A stretch of DNA of 64,000 nucleotides from an uncultured Clostridia bacterium (lineage in GTDB: Bacteria > Bacillota > Clostridia > TANB77 > CAG-508), in contig CALXET010000004.1 of NCBI GenBank assembly GCA_944387405.1, positions 1-64,000 of the forward strand, read 5' to 3'. The notes below the pieces were generated by a model. That model searched no databases and was not told where the DNA came from. It worked only from the letters and a program-made list of their open reading frames with translations. Positions within the stretch are counted from its first letter, which is position 1; every line of letters begins with the position of its first letter. A program made the translations under genes and the position numbers. Below are positions 51,728 through 61,218 of this stretch, one piece after another.

Positions 51728-53167
51728 TTAATCCCATATTGAAAATCTCTTTTTCCATTGAGCATATAATGTAATATCTCCATCTAAATCAACAATAGTA
51801 TTTGAAGTAATTGTTTTTCCTCTTCCATCTTTTCTAGTATTCCATCCAACAAATTCATATACTCCATATGATGAATAATCATCTTTCCATCCATTAACAT
51901 CAGCTGGTTGAGGCATACTTCCATACCTTTCACCATTATTATATCCTTTAACCTCTGTTTTTGGGCTATGAATAACTGGATAATTATAATCAAATGTTAC
52001 ATTAAATTGTTTTCTTTCTCTTACATATTTAGCATATAAAGTTGTATCTTCAGTAACATTTACTATTGAGTTTTCTGTAACCTTATTCTTAAATTCTCTT
52101 TCTAGATACCAACCATCAAACTCATAATTTCTATCATATGGTGTTGGTTCAGGTAAAGTTCCATATCTATTTCCATATGTTACTTCTTTAGTTTTTGTAT
52201 CTACTGTACCATCTAATGGATTAAATGTTATTGTTATTCTTCTAGTCTCTGATCCGCCCCATACAGCATATAATTCTGTATCTGATGCTGTAGCAATCAT
52301 ATCTTCTGTAATCATATCTCCTTCTTTATTTCTCCATCCAGTAAATGTCTTTCCTGATGATGGTGGATCTGGGAATTCACCATATGGCTCTCCTAATACG
52401 TAATCTCTTGTTGTATATTTTGTTGATCCATTATAGAATGTTACTCTTATAGTTTCTACTTCATCTGACCATTGTGCAGTAACCCTTGATGGACTTCCTC
52501 TATATGCAGATGTATAATATTTGTCATCGTCCCCAAGCCATCCTTTAAAATAATATTCCGTCCATCCTACCCTTACTTTGCTCAATCTAGGCAACTCATA
52601 TTTATCTCCATCTGCTCCATAATTTATAGTCTGTCCGTTATATTCTCCTTCATATTCATTTCTATCTGAAATTCTAATTACATTTGTAAAATAAATGCTA
52701 TACTTATCAGAAAAATCATCTTCAGATAACTTAAGCTTTGCAAATTCTCTTGGAATAGTGTGATAATTAATATCTTTATATTCATATCCATCTTTATAAT
52801 ATACTGTTAATGTATCAGCATTTACAATATAATTAGATATGTCATTATTTAAATTTACACTATCTAAAACTCCAATGTTAATTGAATAATATTCTCTTTC
52901 TCCATCATTTGGATTAATATCATCTGCTACAAAGAAAAAACCTTCTCCTGTAGTAGGAACTTTCATATTAGTATAATAATATAACTGTATCTTGTCTTCT
53001 AATAAACTAATATCACTGTATATATCATTTAATTTTTCTAATCTAATACTAGTTCTACCATTATACAAAACAACTGATAGTATTGAAAATATTATTATTA
53101 TCATAGCAATAAGTGCAACTAAAGTTACACCTCTCTCACTTTTTACCTTATTGGTAACTTTTTTCAT
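51728..53167 (-). CDS. Surface protein with prepilin-like leader and InlB-type (Listeria-Bacteroides) repeats
   Basis: 479 residues. The N-terminus is KSERG followed by VTLVALIAMIIIIFSILSVV, a prepilin-type cleavage site and hydrophobic helix without the usual Glu at +5. A polar domain follows (about 45-165). Then come four units of the InlB B-repeat type, each with (V/I)TF, YG-LP-P and a F-GW(Y/R/N/L) strand ending LYA(V/Q/K)W or similar (about 170-235, 236-305, 306-380, 381-475). Such beta-grasp repeats occur on secreted and surface proteins. GGAGG stands before the ATG at 53167; the longer frame to 53191 lacks a site. It is probably exported and held by its N-terminal helix. Confidence 0.88.
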   Translation of the reverse strand: MKKVTNKVKSERGVTLVALIAMIIIIFSILSVVLYNGRTSIRLEKLNDIYSDISLLEDKIQLYYYTNMKVPTTGEGFFFVADDINPNDGEREYYSINIGVLDSVNLNNDISNYIVNADTLTVYYKDGYEYKDINYHTIPREFAKLKLSEDDFSDKYSIYFTNVIRISDRNEYEGEYNGQTINYGADGDKYELPRLSKVRVGWTEYYFKGWLGDDDKYYTSAYRGSPSRVTAQWSDEVETIRVTFYNGSTKYTTRDYVLGEPYGEFPDPPSSGKTFTGWRNKEGDMITEDMIATASDTELYAVWGGSETRRITITFNPLDGTVDTKTKEVTYGNRYGTLPEPTPYDRNYEFDGWYLEREFKNKVTENSIVNVTEDTTLYAKYVRERKQFNVTFDYNYPVIHSPKTEVKGYNNGERYGSMPQPADVNGWKDDYSSYGVYEFVGWNTRKDGRGKTITSNTIVDLDGDITLYAQWKKRFSIWD

Positions 53168-53259
53168 ATGTATCCTCCAAAATATTTTCAATTAAAAAAT
53201 TTTAATACTATTATTATTTTATATCATAACATATACATTTTTTTATTACAAGAAAACAA

Positions 53260-53297
53260 AAAATAAATATAAGTTATTTAAAACTTATATTTATTTT
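53260..53297 (-). terminator. Terminator of the tagO/wecA gene
   Basis: A 16-base perfect A/T-rich stem (53260-53275 with 53282-53297) lies between this gene's stop and the next gene's start. Confidence 0.75.
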
Positions 53298-53323
53298 CAT
53301 TTTATAATTATGTATTTTTTTAT

Positions 53324-54430
53324 TTATTTTAATAATTTTTGTTTATCTTTTTTATTTTCCTCAACCATATGATTTACAACTTCTTTGTACCCAAGTGCAA
53401 TTACTACAATAAGTACTAATAAAAATGATAAAGCTTTAACTAAACCATCTTGCATTAAGACTATAGCAAAAATTCCAAGTGAAGCACAAAGTGCATATAA
53501 AATTAAAACTGCTTGTCTTTGCGTTAAACCTTTTTTTATCATTTTATGATGAAGATGACCTGCATCAGGTTTAAATATTGCTTTTAAAGATTTTCCTTTT
53601 ATTACTCTTCTTATAATTGCAAATATAGTATCAAAAACTGGAAGAGCAAGTACTATTAATGGTAAAACTATAACTATTGCTGTATATGTTTTCGCTACAC
53701 CAAAAATAGAAATAATAGCAAGCATATATCCTAAAAAGTTAGACCCTGTATCTCCAATAAATGTTTTTGCTGGATTATAATTATATGGCAAAAATCCTAC
53801 TAAAGCACCTAATAATGCAGTTATTAATATAATTGATAGTATTATTGATCCGTTTAGTGCAAATATTATAAGAAGTGATACGCAAGAAATTATTGAAATT
53901 CCTGTTGAAAGTCCATCTAAGCCATCTATTAAATTAATTGCATTAGTAATACCTACAATCCATCCTATTGTAAGAATTATATTAAAAACATTAGTAAGTC
54001 CTAAATCATCTATAAATCCAATATTAACAGAATCAATAATAATACCAAAACTTACAGCAACTATCGCAGCAATTGTTTGAATTAAAAGTTTTACAAGCGC
54101 CGGAAGTCCTTTAACATCGTCAACAAATCCCATTGCAATAATTATTCCCATTCCTATAAAGAAACCTATAAGTTTAATATCATACCCATAACTAAATAAA
54201 TCTAAATTATCTTCAATTGTCCCCATAACTAATAAATATATTACAGATATTAAAAATCCTGCTATTACTGCAAGTCCACCTAATCGTGGCATTACTGTAA
54301 CATTTATTCTTCTTTCATCTTTAGGACTATCTACCGCTCCTAGTTTTTTAGCCAGTGTAATTGTTCTTGGTGTTATTATAAAACTTGTTATAAAAGCTAG
54401 CAAAAACGCTATAGCTATATCTCCCCACAT
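53324..54430 (-). CDS. tagO: Undecaprenyl-phosphate N-acetylglucosaminyl 1-phosphate transferase (WecA/TagO/MraY family)
   Basis: 368 residues and about ten membrane helices. It transfers GlcNAc-1-phosphate (or a related sugar) to undecaprenyl phosphate, the first step of teichoic acid or other cell-wall glycopolymer synthesis. Catalytic motifs are in GFVDDVKGLPALVK (Asp pair), TNAINLIDGLDGLSTG, KTFIGDTGSNFLGY and the cytoplasmic loop AGHLHHKMIKKG, where HLHH is characteristic of the WecA/TagO group rather than MraY. It overlaps none and follows rpiB by 11 bases. Confidence 0.93.
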   Translation of the reverse strand: MWGDIAIAFLLAFITSFIITPRTITLAKKLGAVDSPKDERRINVTVMPRLGGLAVIAGFLISVIYLLVMGTIEDNLDLFSYGYDIKLIGFFIGMGIIIAMGFVDDVKGLPALVKLLIQTIAAIVAVSFGIIIDSVNIGFIDDLGLTNVFNIILTIGWIVGITNAINLIDGLDGLSTGISIISCVSLLIIFALNGSIILSIILITALLGALVGFLPYNYNPAKTFIGDTGSNFLGYMLAIISIFGVAKTYTAIVIVLPLIVLALPVFDTIFAIIRRVIKGKSLKAIFKPDAGHLHHKMIKKGLTQRQAVLILYALCASLGIFAIVLMQDGLVKALSFLLVLIVVIALGYKEVVNHMVEENKKDKQKLLK

Positions 54431-54441
54431 AATTTACACCT

Positions 54442-54888
54442 CTATTTCATATTATCTTTTTCTATTTCTTCTATCATTTTTTGTCTTTCTAAATATCTAC
54501 CATTTAAAAATTCCGTGGCAAGCCATATTCTAACTGCCCTTATTGCTTCATCTGATAAAATTGTATCTGCTGGAAGCGCAATAACATTTGCATTATCATG
54601 TGCTTTAGCAAGTTTTGCAGCTTCCTCATTTGTACATAATGCACATCTAATTCCCTTAAATTTGTTTGCAGCAATAGACATTCCAATTCCTGATCCGCAT
54701 ATTAGTACACCTCTATCACATTCTTTATCTTGAATTCCTCTTGATAAATCTGCTGCAATAATTGGATAATGAGTAATCTCTGTTGAATCTGTTCCATAAT
54801 CTTTATATTCTATTCCTACTTCATCAAAATATTTTTTAATTTCATTTTTCAAGTTATATCCTCTGTGATCTGAACCAATTCCTATCAT
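54442..54888 (-). CDS. rpiB: Ribose-5-phosphate isomerase B
   Basis: 148 residues. IGSDHRGYNLKNEIKKY at the N-terminus, LICGSGIGMSIAANKFKGIR (catalytic Cys and anion hole) and CTNEEAAKLAKAHDNANV are the RpiB signatures. It interconverts ribose-5-phosphate and ribulose-5-phosphate in the pentose phosphate pathway. AGGAGGT precedes the ATG, and a TTGTAT-17-TATTAT promoter lies upstream. It is transcribed with the TagO gene. Confidence 0.96.
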   Translation of the reverse strand: MIGIGSDHRGYNLKNEIKKYFDEVGIEYKDYGTDSTEITHYPIIAADLSRGIQDKECDRGVLICGSGIGMSIAANKFKGIRCALCTNEEAAKLAKAHDNANVIALPADTILSDEAIRAVRIWLATEFLNGRYLERQKMIEEIEKDNMK

Positions 54889-54916
54889 ATGTACCTCCTA
54901 TGTTCTTCTCTTTTTG

Positions 54917-54945
54917 ATAATATCATACTTATATTGCAAATACAA
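54917..54945 (-). promoter_or_regulatory. Promoter of rpiB-tagO
   Basis: On the minus strand TTGTAT, 17 bases and TATTAT with TG one base upstream. Confidence 0.65.
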
Positions 54946-54978
54946 TATAAAAATATTATTTGTATAGAATAATAATAA

Positions 54979-55009
54979 AAGATCTAAGCATAAAATACAC
55001 TTAGATCTT
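54979..55009 (-). terminator. Terminator of the M23 peptidase gene
   Basis: A 10-base stem (54979-54988 with 55000-55009) is followed on the minus strand by TTATTATTATTC. Confidence 0.8.
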
Positions 55010-55020
55010 AATCATTTACA

Positions 55021-56082
55021 TTATAAATATCTGTATGGGTTTACTGGATTACCATTTACTCTTACCTCAAAGTGTAAGTGAGTACCTGATGAGTTACCAG
55101 TCGATCCCACAGTACCAATTACTTGGCCCTTTGAAACTTTTTGTCCTACTTTAACTTTTCTAGATCCTGCTTTTAAGTGTCCATATAAAGTTACTGTACC
55201 ATTACTATGTTTAATCATAATATATTCACCATAACTTATATATGATCCACTAGATGATTTTAAAGCTTTTGACTCAATTACTACACCATCTTTTGCAGCA
55301 ACTACTGATTTTCCTTTTACCCCTACGTTAATATCTATACCAGTATGTCCTGCATATGAAGGGTAACTTCTGTTTCTAATATTACTTAATGAACATCCTT
55401 TTACTGGGAAAGTATATCCTCCTACAGATTTAACTGAACTACTTGAAGATGTATTCTTTGAGCTTGATCTTGATGATGAAGATCTACTTGTTGTTTTCTT
55501 TGTAGTTTTCTTAGTAGATTTTTTAGCTGTTTTTTTAGAAGATTCAACAGCTTTCTTTAAAGTAGTTTTAGCAACTTTAGCAGATTTAATATCTTCCTCA
55601 GCTTTATTTTTTTCTAAGCAAACTTCTGAAATTTTTGCTTTTTTTCTATCACTTTTTGATAATGTATTAATTACTTCTTTTGCTTCAGCTTCTGAAGCAA
55701 CTGTAACTTTTTTCTTTCCATTTAATAAAATTGCATATGCTCTGTATGTTACTGTAGAATTATTTTGAAGAGCAGCTAAAACTTTATCTGTATCATCAGG
55801 AAGATCTCCACTTAAGAATTCTAACTGATAACTTGGTAATGAATTAAATTTAATCTCTGCAATATTTTCATCAGGATTATTTTTTAATTCTTCTATCATT
55901 TTCTGCATTTCTTCTTTATCCTGAACATATCCAATTATTTGTCCATTTAACGTAACTTTGTAAGATGGTTTATATTTAATATAAATGATTGATGCCATAA
56001 CAAACAGCCCTACCGCAAAAAGACTAGTTAATTTCACAGCTCTTTTTGCATAATACATAATCCACTTACCTTTAATAAACAT
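55021..56082 (-). CDS. Membrane-anchored M23 (LytM-type) peptidoglycan peptidase
   Basis: 353 residues. A membrane segment (about 19-37) precedes an extracytoplasmic region and a Lys/Ser/Thr-rich spacer (about 175-220). The M23 domain (about 225-353) has HTGIDINV (zinc His and Asp), YGEYIMIKHSNG, LYGHLKAG and the catalytic THLHFEVRVNG. These enzymes cut peptide cross-links in the wall or, when degenerate, activate other hydrolases; all zinc ligands are present here. The frame opens at a GTG (56112), but GGAGAGG lies before the ATG at 56082. A single-gene unit. Confidence 0.94.
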   Translation of the reverse strand: MFIKGKWIMYYAKRAVKLTSLFAVGLFVMASIIYIKYKPSYKVTLNGQIIGYVQDKEEMQKMIEELKNNPDENIAEIKFNSLPSYQLEFLSGDLPDDTDKVLAALQNNSTVTYRAYAILLNGKKKVTVASEAEAKEVINTLSKSDRKKAKISEVCLEKNKAEEDIKSAKVAKTTLKKAVESSKKTAKKSTKKTTKKTTSRSSSSRSSSKNTSSSSSVKSVGGYTFPVKGCSLSNIRNRSYPSYAGHTGIDINVGVKGKSVVAAKDGVVIESKALKSSSGSYISYGEYIMIKHSNGTVTLYGHLKAGSRKVKVGQKVSKGQVIGTVGSTGNSSGTHLHFEVRVNGNPVNPYRYL

Positions 56083-56288
56083 CCTCTCCTTTTTAGCTTT
56101 TTTTCTTGTCACGTATTTACCATTATACTATATATTATGCACATTTTCAAATAATGTATGTATCGTATAATACTACTATTTTTACCAATTTCTTATTGAA
56201 AAGTATTTTTTTTACTTTTTGCGACATTATCTTACGCATGCTCCATTTTTCTCTTCTTTTCTCTTGTTTTTATCACATAAAAAAGGCA

Positions 56289-56312
56289 TATTATTGAATT
56301 TTTTCAATAATA
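56289..56312 (-). terminator. Terminator of the GGDEF gene
   Basis: A 10-base stem (56289-56298 with 56303-56312), then TGCCTTTTTT on the minus strand, about 30 bases past the stop at 56341. Confidence 0.75.
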
Positions 56313-56340
56313 CACCCCTTATTTGAATTTATCTAATTAT

Positions 56341-57264
56341 TTATTTTCTTCTTCTATTTATAACATAAGAACTTCCTGATACGGATTTTGCTTGATGTTT
56401 AACTTGAGCTCCAATTTCTCCTATTTCCAAAGTATTCCTAAATCTTCCTGGTTCAACTACAACAACTCCTATGGAAATTGATGTAAGAGGAAATTGTTCG
56501 ATAATCCCTTTTCTATTTGCAACCTCAATATAGCCTTTTTCAATATCTTCTTTATTATAAAATTTAAGAACATTCTCATCAAAGTCATTAATTATTTTCT
56601 TACATATTTTATCATAATCTCCACCTGTTGCTATAGCAATGAAATCATCTCCACCAATATGTCCTATAAAATTATCTTTTGAATCAGCAGAATGAATATT
56701 TTCTACTATAGTTCTTGCTGTAAATTTTATTATCTCATCACCATTTGCAAATCCATATATATCATTATATGCTTTAAAATTATCTAAATCAAAATAAAGT
56801 ATTGCAAAATTTTCTCTATTTAAAAGTCTTCTTTTCATTTCTGTTTGAATCTGTACATTTCCAGGAAGCCCTGTTAATGGACTTACTCTTCTATTTACTT
56901 GAAGAAGTCTTGTTAAGTTTTTTATAGTATAGTATATATATTCTTTTTCAATAGGTTTTACTATAAAATATTCTACTGATTGCTTTAAAATTTCCAGTCT
57001 ATGATCTTTATCCCAATTAGAAGATATTACAATAATCGGAGTTATACTATTGTCTTCGTCTTGTCTTAATATTTTGCATACTTCTTTTACATCTACGCCA
57101 ATTGTATCTTCATCTACTATAATCATATCTGGTATATTTCTTAAAACAACATCTATCTCTTCTGTTTTAATAGAAGTAAACTCATAATCTTTTTCTTTAT
57201 GAAATAATTCTTTTAAGATATTTAGCGTTGTTTCTGTATTATCTATAATATAGATATCTCTCAC
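56341..57264 (-). CDS. Receiver-GGDEF protein, probable diguanylate cyclase
   Basis: 307 residues. A response-regulator-like receiver occupies about 1-120: YIIDNTE at the acidic pocket, MIIVDEDT with the candidate phospho-Asp, and FIVKPIEK with the conserved Lys. The GGDEF domain (about 130-300) has SPLTGLPGNVQIQTEMKRR, ILYFDLDNFKAYND, the active site as GHIGGDDFIAI (GGDDF) and SISIGVVVV. Diguanylate cyclases make cyclic di-GMP. The inhibitory RxxD site is not obvious. No other cyclic-di-GMP gene is in the window. Confidence 0.92.
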   Translation of the reverse strand: MRDIYIIDNTETTLNILKELFHKEKDYEFTSIKTEEIDVVLRNIPDMIIVDEDTIGVDVKEVCKILRQDEDNSITPIIVISSNWDKDHRLEILKQSVEYFIVKPIEKEYIYYTIKNLTRLLQVNRRVSPLTGLPGNVQIQTEMKRRLLNRENFAILYFDLDNFKAYNDIYGFANGDEIIKFTARTIVENIHSADSKDNFIGHIGGDDFIAIATGGDYDKICKKIINDFDENVLKFYNKEDIEKGYIEVANRKGIIEQFPLTSISIGVVVVEPGRFRNTLEIGEIGAQVKHQAKSVSGSSYVINRRRK

Positions 57265-57333
57265 GATTATTCTCCCTTCTTTTGTACAAACCTTAATATA
57301 TATATATACTAAAAAATATATTATTTCAACATA

Positions 57334-58134
57334 TTATTTAACATCTTTGTCATTATTTCTTTCGAAGATTTTTATTAATCTATCTGATTTCATCGTTGGA
57401 AATGCTTTTCTCATTCTTCTAGTACGCTTTTCTATTAATTCTCTTAGATCTTCTTTTCCTTTTTCTAGTTCATTCATTTTTAAAGCCACTTTATTTACAA
57501 AAGCATCAATTTGAGTTTCAAATTGTTTTCTAACAAGTCTTTCTTTACGCTTTCTAATATATTTAATAACTTTAATTCTCTTTCTAAATTCATCTTCAAT
57601 CTCTTCAAATTTGCCAATTCTAATATTTGTTTTAATAATATTTATAGCAGTAATTGTAGTATCTACTACTATATATGTAATCGAAACAACTAAAAATACT
57701 GTCATATATAATGTAGGAATTTTAGATGCCACAGAAAATATAAATGGATTTAAAATTAAAATAAATATGCATCCAAGCACTCCCCAAAAACAAGAATTTA
57801 ATAAACATACTCTTCCATTTATATTACAAAATCTATCGGAATAATCCCAATATTTTGTTTTAAATGTTATTTCTAATAATAATCCTACAATATATTCCCA
57901 TATAGATAAAATTATAAAACTTGCAACAAATAGTATAAATATATTATTTTTTAAAGATTCTAGAGCGTAATACATTATTAATGCTCCATAACCATATATA
58001 GGACAAAAAGGTCCTATCAAAAATCCACTATTTATTATTCTCTTTTGTATAATTGATTTATAAAGAGATTCTAATATCCATCCAATAAATGAATATATTA
58101 CAAATATAAATATTATTTCTGTAATAAGGTTCAT
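57334..58134 (-). CDS. CmpB-type putative ABC transporter permease (PF06541-like membrane protein)
   Basis: 266 residues with about six membrane helices in the first 160. The family marks IYSFIGWILESLYKS, SGFLIGPFCPIYGYGA and SIWEYIVGLLLEITFKTKYWDYS are all present. A charged, helical cytoplasmic tail (about 165-266) follows and ends near RAFPTMKSDR. Members are annotated as ABC permeases, but no ATPase gene is nearby and transport is unproven. AGGAG precedes the ATG. Confidence 0.9.
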   Translation of the reverse strand: MNLITEIIFIFVIYSFIGWILESLYKSIIQKRIINSGFLIGPFCPIYGYGALIMYYALESLKNNIFILFVASFIILSIWEYIVGLLLEITFKTKYWDYSDRFCNINGRVCLLNSCFWGVLGCIFILILNPFIFSVASKIPTLYMTVFLVVSITYIVVDTTITAINIIKTNIRIGKFEEIEDEFRKRIKVIKYIRKRKERLVRKQFETQIDAFVNKVALKMNELEKGKEDLRELIEKRTRRMRKAFPTMKSDRLIKIFERNNDKDVK

Positions 58135-58215
58135 ATTTTATCTCCTATTATATGCATAATAATTTATAGCGGACACATATTATGCCCGCTACAAAAGTAT
58201 TTTCATTATTTATCT

Positions 58216-59205
58216 TTAGCCTCCATAATTTACATATCCTTCAGCAGTTTCAGAATTTTCTTCTCCTTCTATCATAGTATATGCAGTAACTTTTATATCA
58301 TTACGGCCTTGTTTTGTTACTTGAACTACTTCTCTATGTGATGTAGCATTATTTGGTATATTTACTGTTCTTTGTTCGCCATTTAATACTATATCTAACT
58401 TTGTAAGTGGTGTTGGGCAAGATACATCAACTATAATTTGGCTAAAATCAGCTGAAGCAGAAAAACTAATTTTTGGTTTTTCATAAAATACTAATCTTCT
58501 AGTCATTCTTGATTCATTATTTGACGTATCTACTGCAGTAACAACTATATCTGTAGTCTCTGTAAGTTCAGTTTCAAATGTTGTAGCAACTCTTGTAGGA
58601 TTATCATCAGATGGATAAAGCGTTTCTTCTTCTCCATCTCCAATTCTATAAGTTACATATTGTAGCGCAGTCTCGTCTTCAGCAGATATTTCAACTGTTG
58701 TACCTTGAATTATAATATCAATAACAGGATCTATTACATCATTACCATTTTCACAGCTAAAATTAAATTCTTGTGTATATTTATTTCCACCTTCATTTGC
58801 AACTTCCCATACTTCTACTGTTAAAACATGATCTCCTGTTGGAATTCCAATATTATCTATTGTCATTTCCGTCTGATTATTTTTTGCTTTTTGTGTAGTA
58901 CTTTCTAGATCATCCCATCTATACGCTACTTTTTCTATAACTTTAGTATGAGTTACAGATATTTTTACTTGTGATGTTCCCTCAATCTCTACTGCCGTTA
59001 TTACAGGTCTTTCTTCTGGAGCTACAGCATTCATACCATTTTTTATCTTGTTATTATTTGCAAATGTGTATGAGCCTGATGCAACCAAAGAAACACCAAA
59101 AATAATCATCATTACAGCAAAAACTTTTACTATACTATATATATTATTTGAATTAGATGGGGCTTTCTTTTTCTTTGGCCCACTATGGTCTAATATCTGA
59201 TTCAA
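58216..59205 (-). CDS. Membrane-anchored protein with Ig-like/beta-sandwich repeats
   Basis: 329 residues. A charged N-terminus (PKKKK) and one membrane segment (about 29-50) are followed by three beta-rich domains of about 85-90 residues. Each has the same pattern: a P(V/K)I start, I-V---D or I-(V/I)S----(T/K), and a V-V-V end (about 65-155, 160-240, 243-325). They read like bacterial Ig-like domains. The start codon is TTG after GAGGTG. A TTTACA-17-TATAAT promoter precedes it. It is probably a surface or septum protein; no exact family is assigned. Confidence 0.85.
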   Translation of the reverse strand: MNQILDHSGPKKKKAPSNSNNIYSIVKVFAVMMIIFGVSLVASGSYTFANNNKIKNGMNAVAPEERPVITAVEIEGTSQVKISVTHTKVIEKVAYRWDDLESTTQKAKNNQTEMTIDNIGIPTGDHVLTVEVWEVANEGGNKYTQEFNFSCENGNDVIDPVIDIIIQGTTVEISAEDETALQYVTYRIGDGEEETLYPSDDNPTRVATTFETELTETTDIVVTAVDTSNNESRMTRRLVFYEKPKISFSASADFSQIIVDVSCPTPLTKLDIVLNGEQRTVNIPNNATSHREVVQVTKQGRNDIKVTAYTMIEGEENSETAEGYVNYGG

Positions 59206-59236
59206 TTTATTATCACCTCATTATTACTTGAATTAA

Positions 59237-59265
59237 ATTATATCATATAGACAAATTAATGTAAA
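59237..59265 (-). promoter_or_regulatory. Promoter of the Ig-like membrane protein gene
   Basis: On the minus strand TTTACA, 17 bases and TATAAT with an upstream TG. Confidence 0.78.
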
Positions 59266-59285
59266 TAAAAATAACAGGCAAAAAA

Positions 59286-59314
59286 TAGACAAATAGAAAA
59301 AATCTATTTGTCTA
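59286..59314 (-). terminator. Terminator of the G5/transglycosylase gene
   Basis: A perfect 12-base stem (59286-59297 with 59303-59314) is followed by TTTTTTGCC on the minus strand, 21 bases past the stop. Confidence 0.88.
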
Positions 59315-59334
59315 TCAAAATCACTTTATTATTT

Positions 59335-60294
59335 TTAATACCAACCCTTTGAACATGAATGAATCCATGCTTTAGTTGGTGTTCCATATCTTCCTTTGAT
59401 ATAGCTTAATCCCCAGTTAATTTGAGTTTTATAATTTGTCATATAATCTGATCCATGTGATGACATTTTACTTGCAGGCATTGCTTGTGCAATTCCATGA
59501 GCACCAGAAGATGAATTGTGTGCATTTGGATTCCATCCACTTTCTTTATTCCATAAAGATACTAAACAATCAAAATCATAATCTGACCATCCAAGAGCTT
59601 TACATCTTGCTTTTGCATAAGCTTGATATTCAGCTTTTGATCCTGTTGCTCTTATTGCACCACTACCTCTGGCAGTAACTTGTTTTTTTCTAACTTCTAT
59701 GATTTTATCAACTGGTTTTTTAACAACTTTTTCAGAAATCTTTGTTCTTTCGATTTCTTCATCATTTTCATATTTTACTTTATAAGTGATTTCTTTAATT
59801 CCATCTTTACCTTTTTGCACAACTGAACTTGTTGTTTTATCACCTTTTTTTACACTAACTTCTTTTTTTACTGTTTCATATGGAATTTTCTCTTGTTCTA
59901 CAACTATTTTTTCAACTACTGTAGCTGATTCTTCAATAATATCAGACGAAACAATAATATTTTTTTCTTCTTTTTCATTTTCTTCTGCAATTTCTTCTTT
60001 TAATTCCTCTTCATTTTGGATTTTAATTACTTTTGCAGAATCAATATTTGAATCTAATGAAGGAATTACTTCTTCATCATCTAATAAAACAATATTATTT
60101 TCTTTTAATATATCTGATACTTTTGATTTCGATGTTAATACTGAAAGCTCTGTGTTATCTGAAAATCTAATTGTGACAGTATTCATTCTGCTAACACTTG
60201 CAAACACACCTGCTCCCATTAGTAATATCATTACTATAGCTATAAAAACAATTCTTTTAATTATCCCTTTGGATAACGATTCTTCTGTTTTCAT
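59335..60294 (-). CDS. YabE-like wall hydrolase: DUF348, G5 and lytic transglycosylase-like domain
   Basis: 319 residues. Membrane anchor (about 14-33). A DUF348/ubiquitin-like unit (VTIRFSDNTELSVLTSKSKV) is followed by a Glu-rich spacer, then a G5 domain (about 130-205: IPYETVKKEVSVKKGDK, GIKEITYKVKYENDEE). The C-terminal ~100 residues look like a transglycosylase/Rpf-like domain: CLVSLWNKESGWNPNAHN with the candidate catalytic Glu, SSGAHGIAQAMPASKM and INWGLSYIKGRYGTPTKAW. It probably cleaves peptidoglycan glycan strands at the cell surface. GGAGGG precedes the ATG. The promoter is perfect consensus. Confidence 0.92.
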   Translation of the reverse strand: MKTEESLSKGIIKRIVFIAIVMILLMGAGVFASVSRMNTVTIRFSDNTELSVLTSKSKVSDILKENNIVLLDDEEVIPSLDSNIDSAKVIKIQNEEELKEEIAEENEKEEKNIIVSSDIIEESATVVEKIVVEQEKIPYETVKKEVSVKKGDKTTSSVVQKGKDGIKEITYKVKYENDEEIERTKISEKVVKKPVDKIIEVRKKQVTARGSGAIRATGSKAEYQAYAKARCKALGWSDYDFDCLVSLWNKESGWNPNAHNSSSGAHGIAQAMPASKMSSHGSDYMTNYKTQINWGLSYIKGRYGTPTKAWIHSCSKGWY

Positions 60295-60320
60295 ATATCC
60301 CTCCTTAAAGTGACATTTAT

Positions 60321-60349
60321 ATTATACCTTGTTATCTATAAAATGTCAA
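60321..60349 (-). promoter_or_regulatory. Promoter of the G5/transglycosylase gene
   Basis: On the minus strand TTGACA, 17 bases and TATAAT, all consensus, about 27 bases before the start. Confidence 0.9.
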
Positions 60350-60484
60350 ATTTTCCACTTTTTGTACTATGATTTTATACATCTTGATACTAAAGGATTC
60401 TACGTTTGTTTAACATAATTTAAGTTATAACTTATCCATATTTTATTCAATTATTTAGCTGATATTACAAGTTTTATAAAATTG

Positions 60485-60513
60485 TTTACATTATTTTATC
60501 AATATGTTATTAT
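60485..60513 (+). promoter_or_regulatory. Promoter of lemA
   Basis: TTTACA, a 17-base spacer and TATTAT preceded by TG, about 52 bases before the ATG. Confidence 0.7.
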
Positions 60514-60565
60514 ATCGTTAAGTTAATTAGGTATTAATAATATTATTTATAAAGGAGGATATTCT

Positions 60566-61117
60566 ATGGCAGGCGTTATCATAGTTGTTTTATTAGTGCT
60601 ATTAGTTGTTTATGTTATTGTACTTTATAACTCATTAGTAGCAGACAGAAATAAAGTAAAAAATGCATGGAGTCAAATTGATGTCGAACTTCAAAGAAGA
60701 TTTGATTTAATCCCAAATTTAGTAGAATCTGTTAAAGGTTATATGCAACATGAAGAAAAAATTTTATCAGCAGTTGCTGAACTTAGATCATCTTGGGCAA
60801 ATGCAACTACAGTTGCTGAAAAATCAACATTAAATAATCAATTAACTGAAAGTTTAAAATCACTTATGGCAATTGCAGAAAATTATCCAGATTTAAAAGC
60901 TAATCAAAACTTCTTAGAATTACAAAATGAACTAGAAAATACAGAAAATAAGATTTCTTATTCAAGAAGAGATTACAATGATACAGTAACTAAATTTAAT
61001 ATTAAACTTGAAGCTTTTCCTTCAAATATTGTAGCATCAATATTTAATTTTAATAAAGAAGAATTATTTGAAGTAAAAGATGAATCTATAAGAGAAAATG
61101 TTAAAGTTAGCTTCTAA
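60566..61117 (+). CDS. lemA: LemA family protein
   Basis: 183 residues. N-terminal membrane helix (about 4-22), then [40 protein letters not shown] and a four-helix coil with [19 protein letters not shown] and [17 protein letters not shown], the LemA hallmarks. The function of LemA is poorly known; members are membrane-bound with the bulk of the protein outside or in the cytoplasm depending on the report. AAAGGAGGA precedes the ATG. A monocistronic plus-strand gene; its frequent partner DUF3137 is not adjacent. Confidence 0.95.
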   Translation: MAGVIIVVLLVLLVVYVIVLYNSLVADRNKVKNAWSQIDVELQRRFDLIPNLVESVKGYMQHEEKILSAVAELRSSWANATTVAEKSTLNNQLTESLKSLMAIAENYPDLKANQNFLELQNELENTENKISYSRRDYNDTVTKFNIKLEAFPSNIVASIFNFNKEELFEVKDESIRENVKVSF

Positions 61118-61183
61118 AAGGAAAATAAAAATAAAGAAAAAAACAAATAAAATTTTTAAAAAATATTGTTAAACTAAAAATAT

Positions 61184-61218
61184 AAAGACCTATCTAACAT
61201 TTTGTTAGATAGGTCTTT
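61184..61218 (+). terminator. Terminator of lemA
   Basis: A perfect 15-base stem (61184-61198 with 61204-61218) with a five-base loop and a T-run. Confidence 0.92.
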
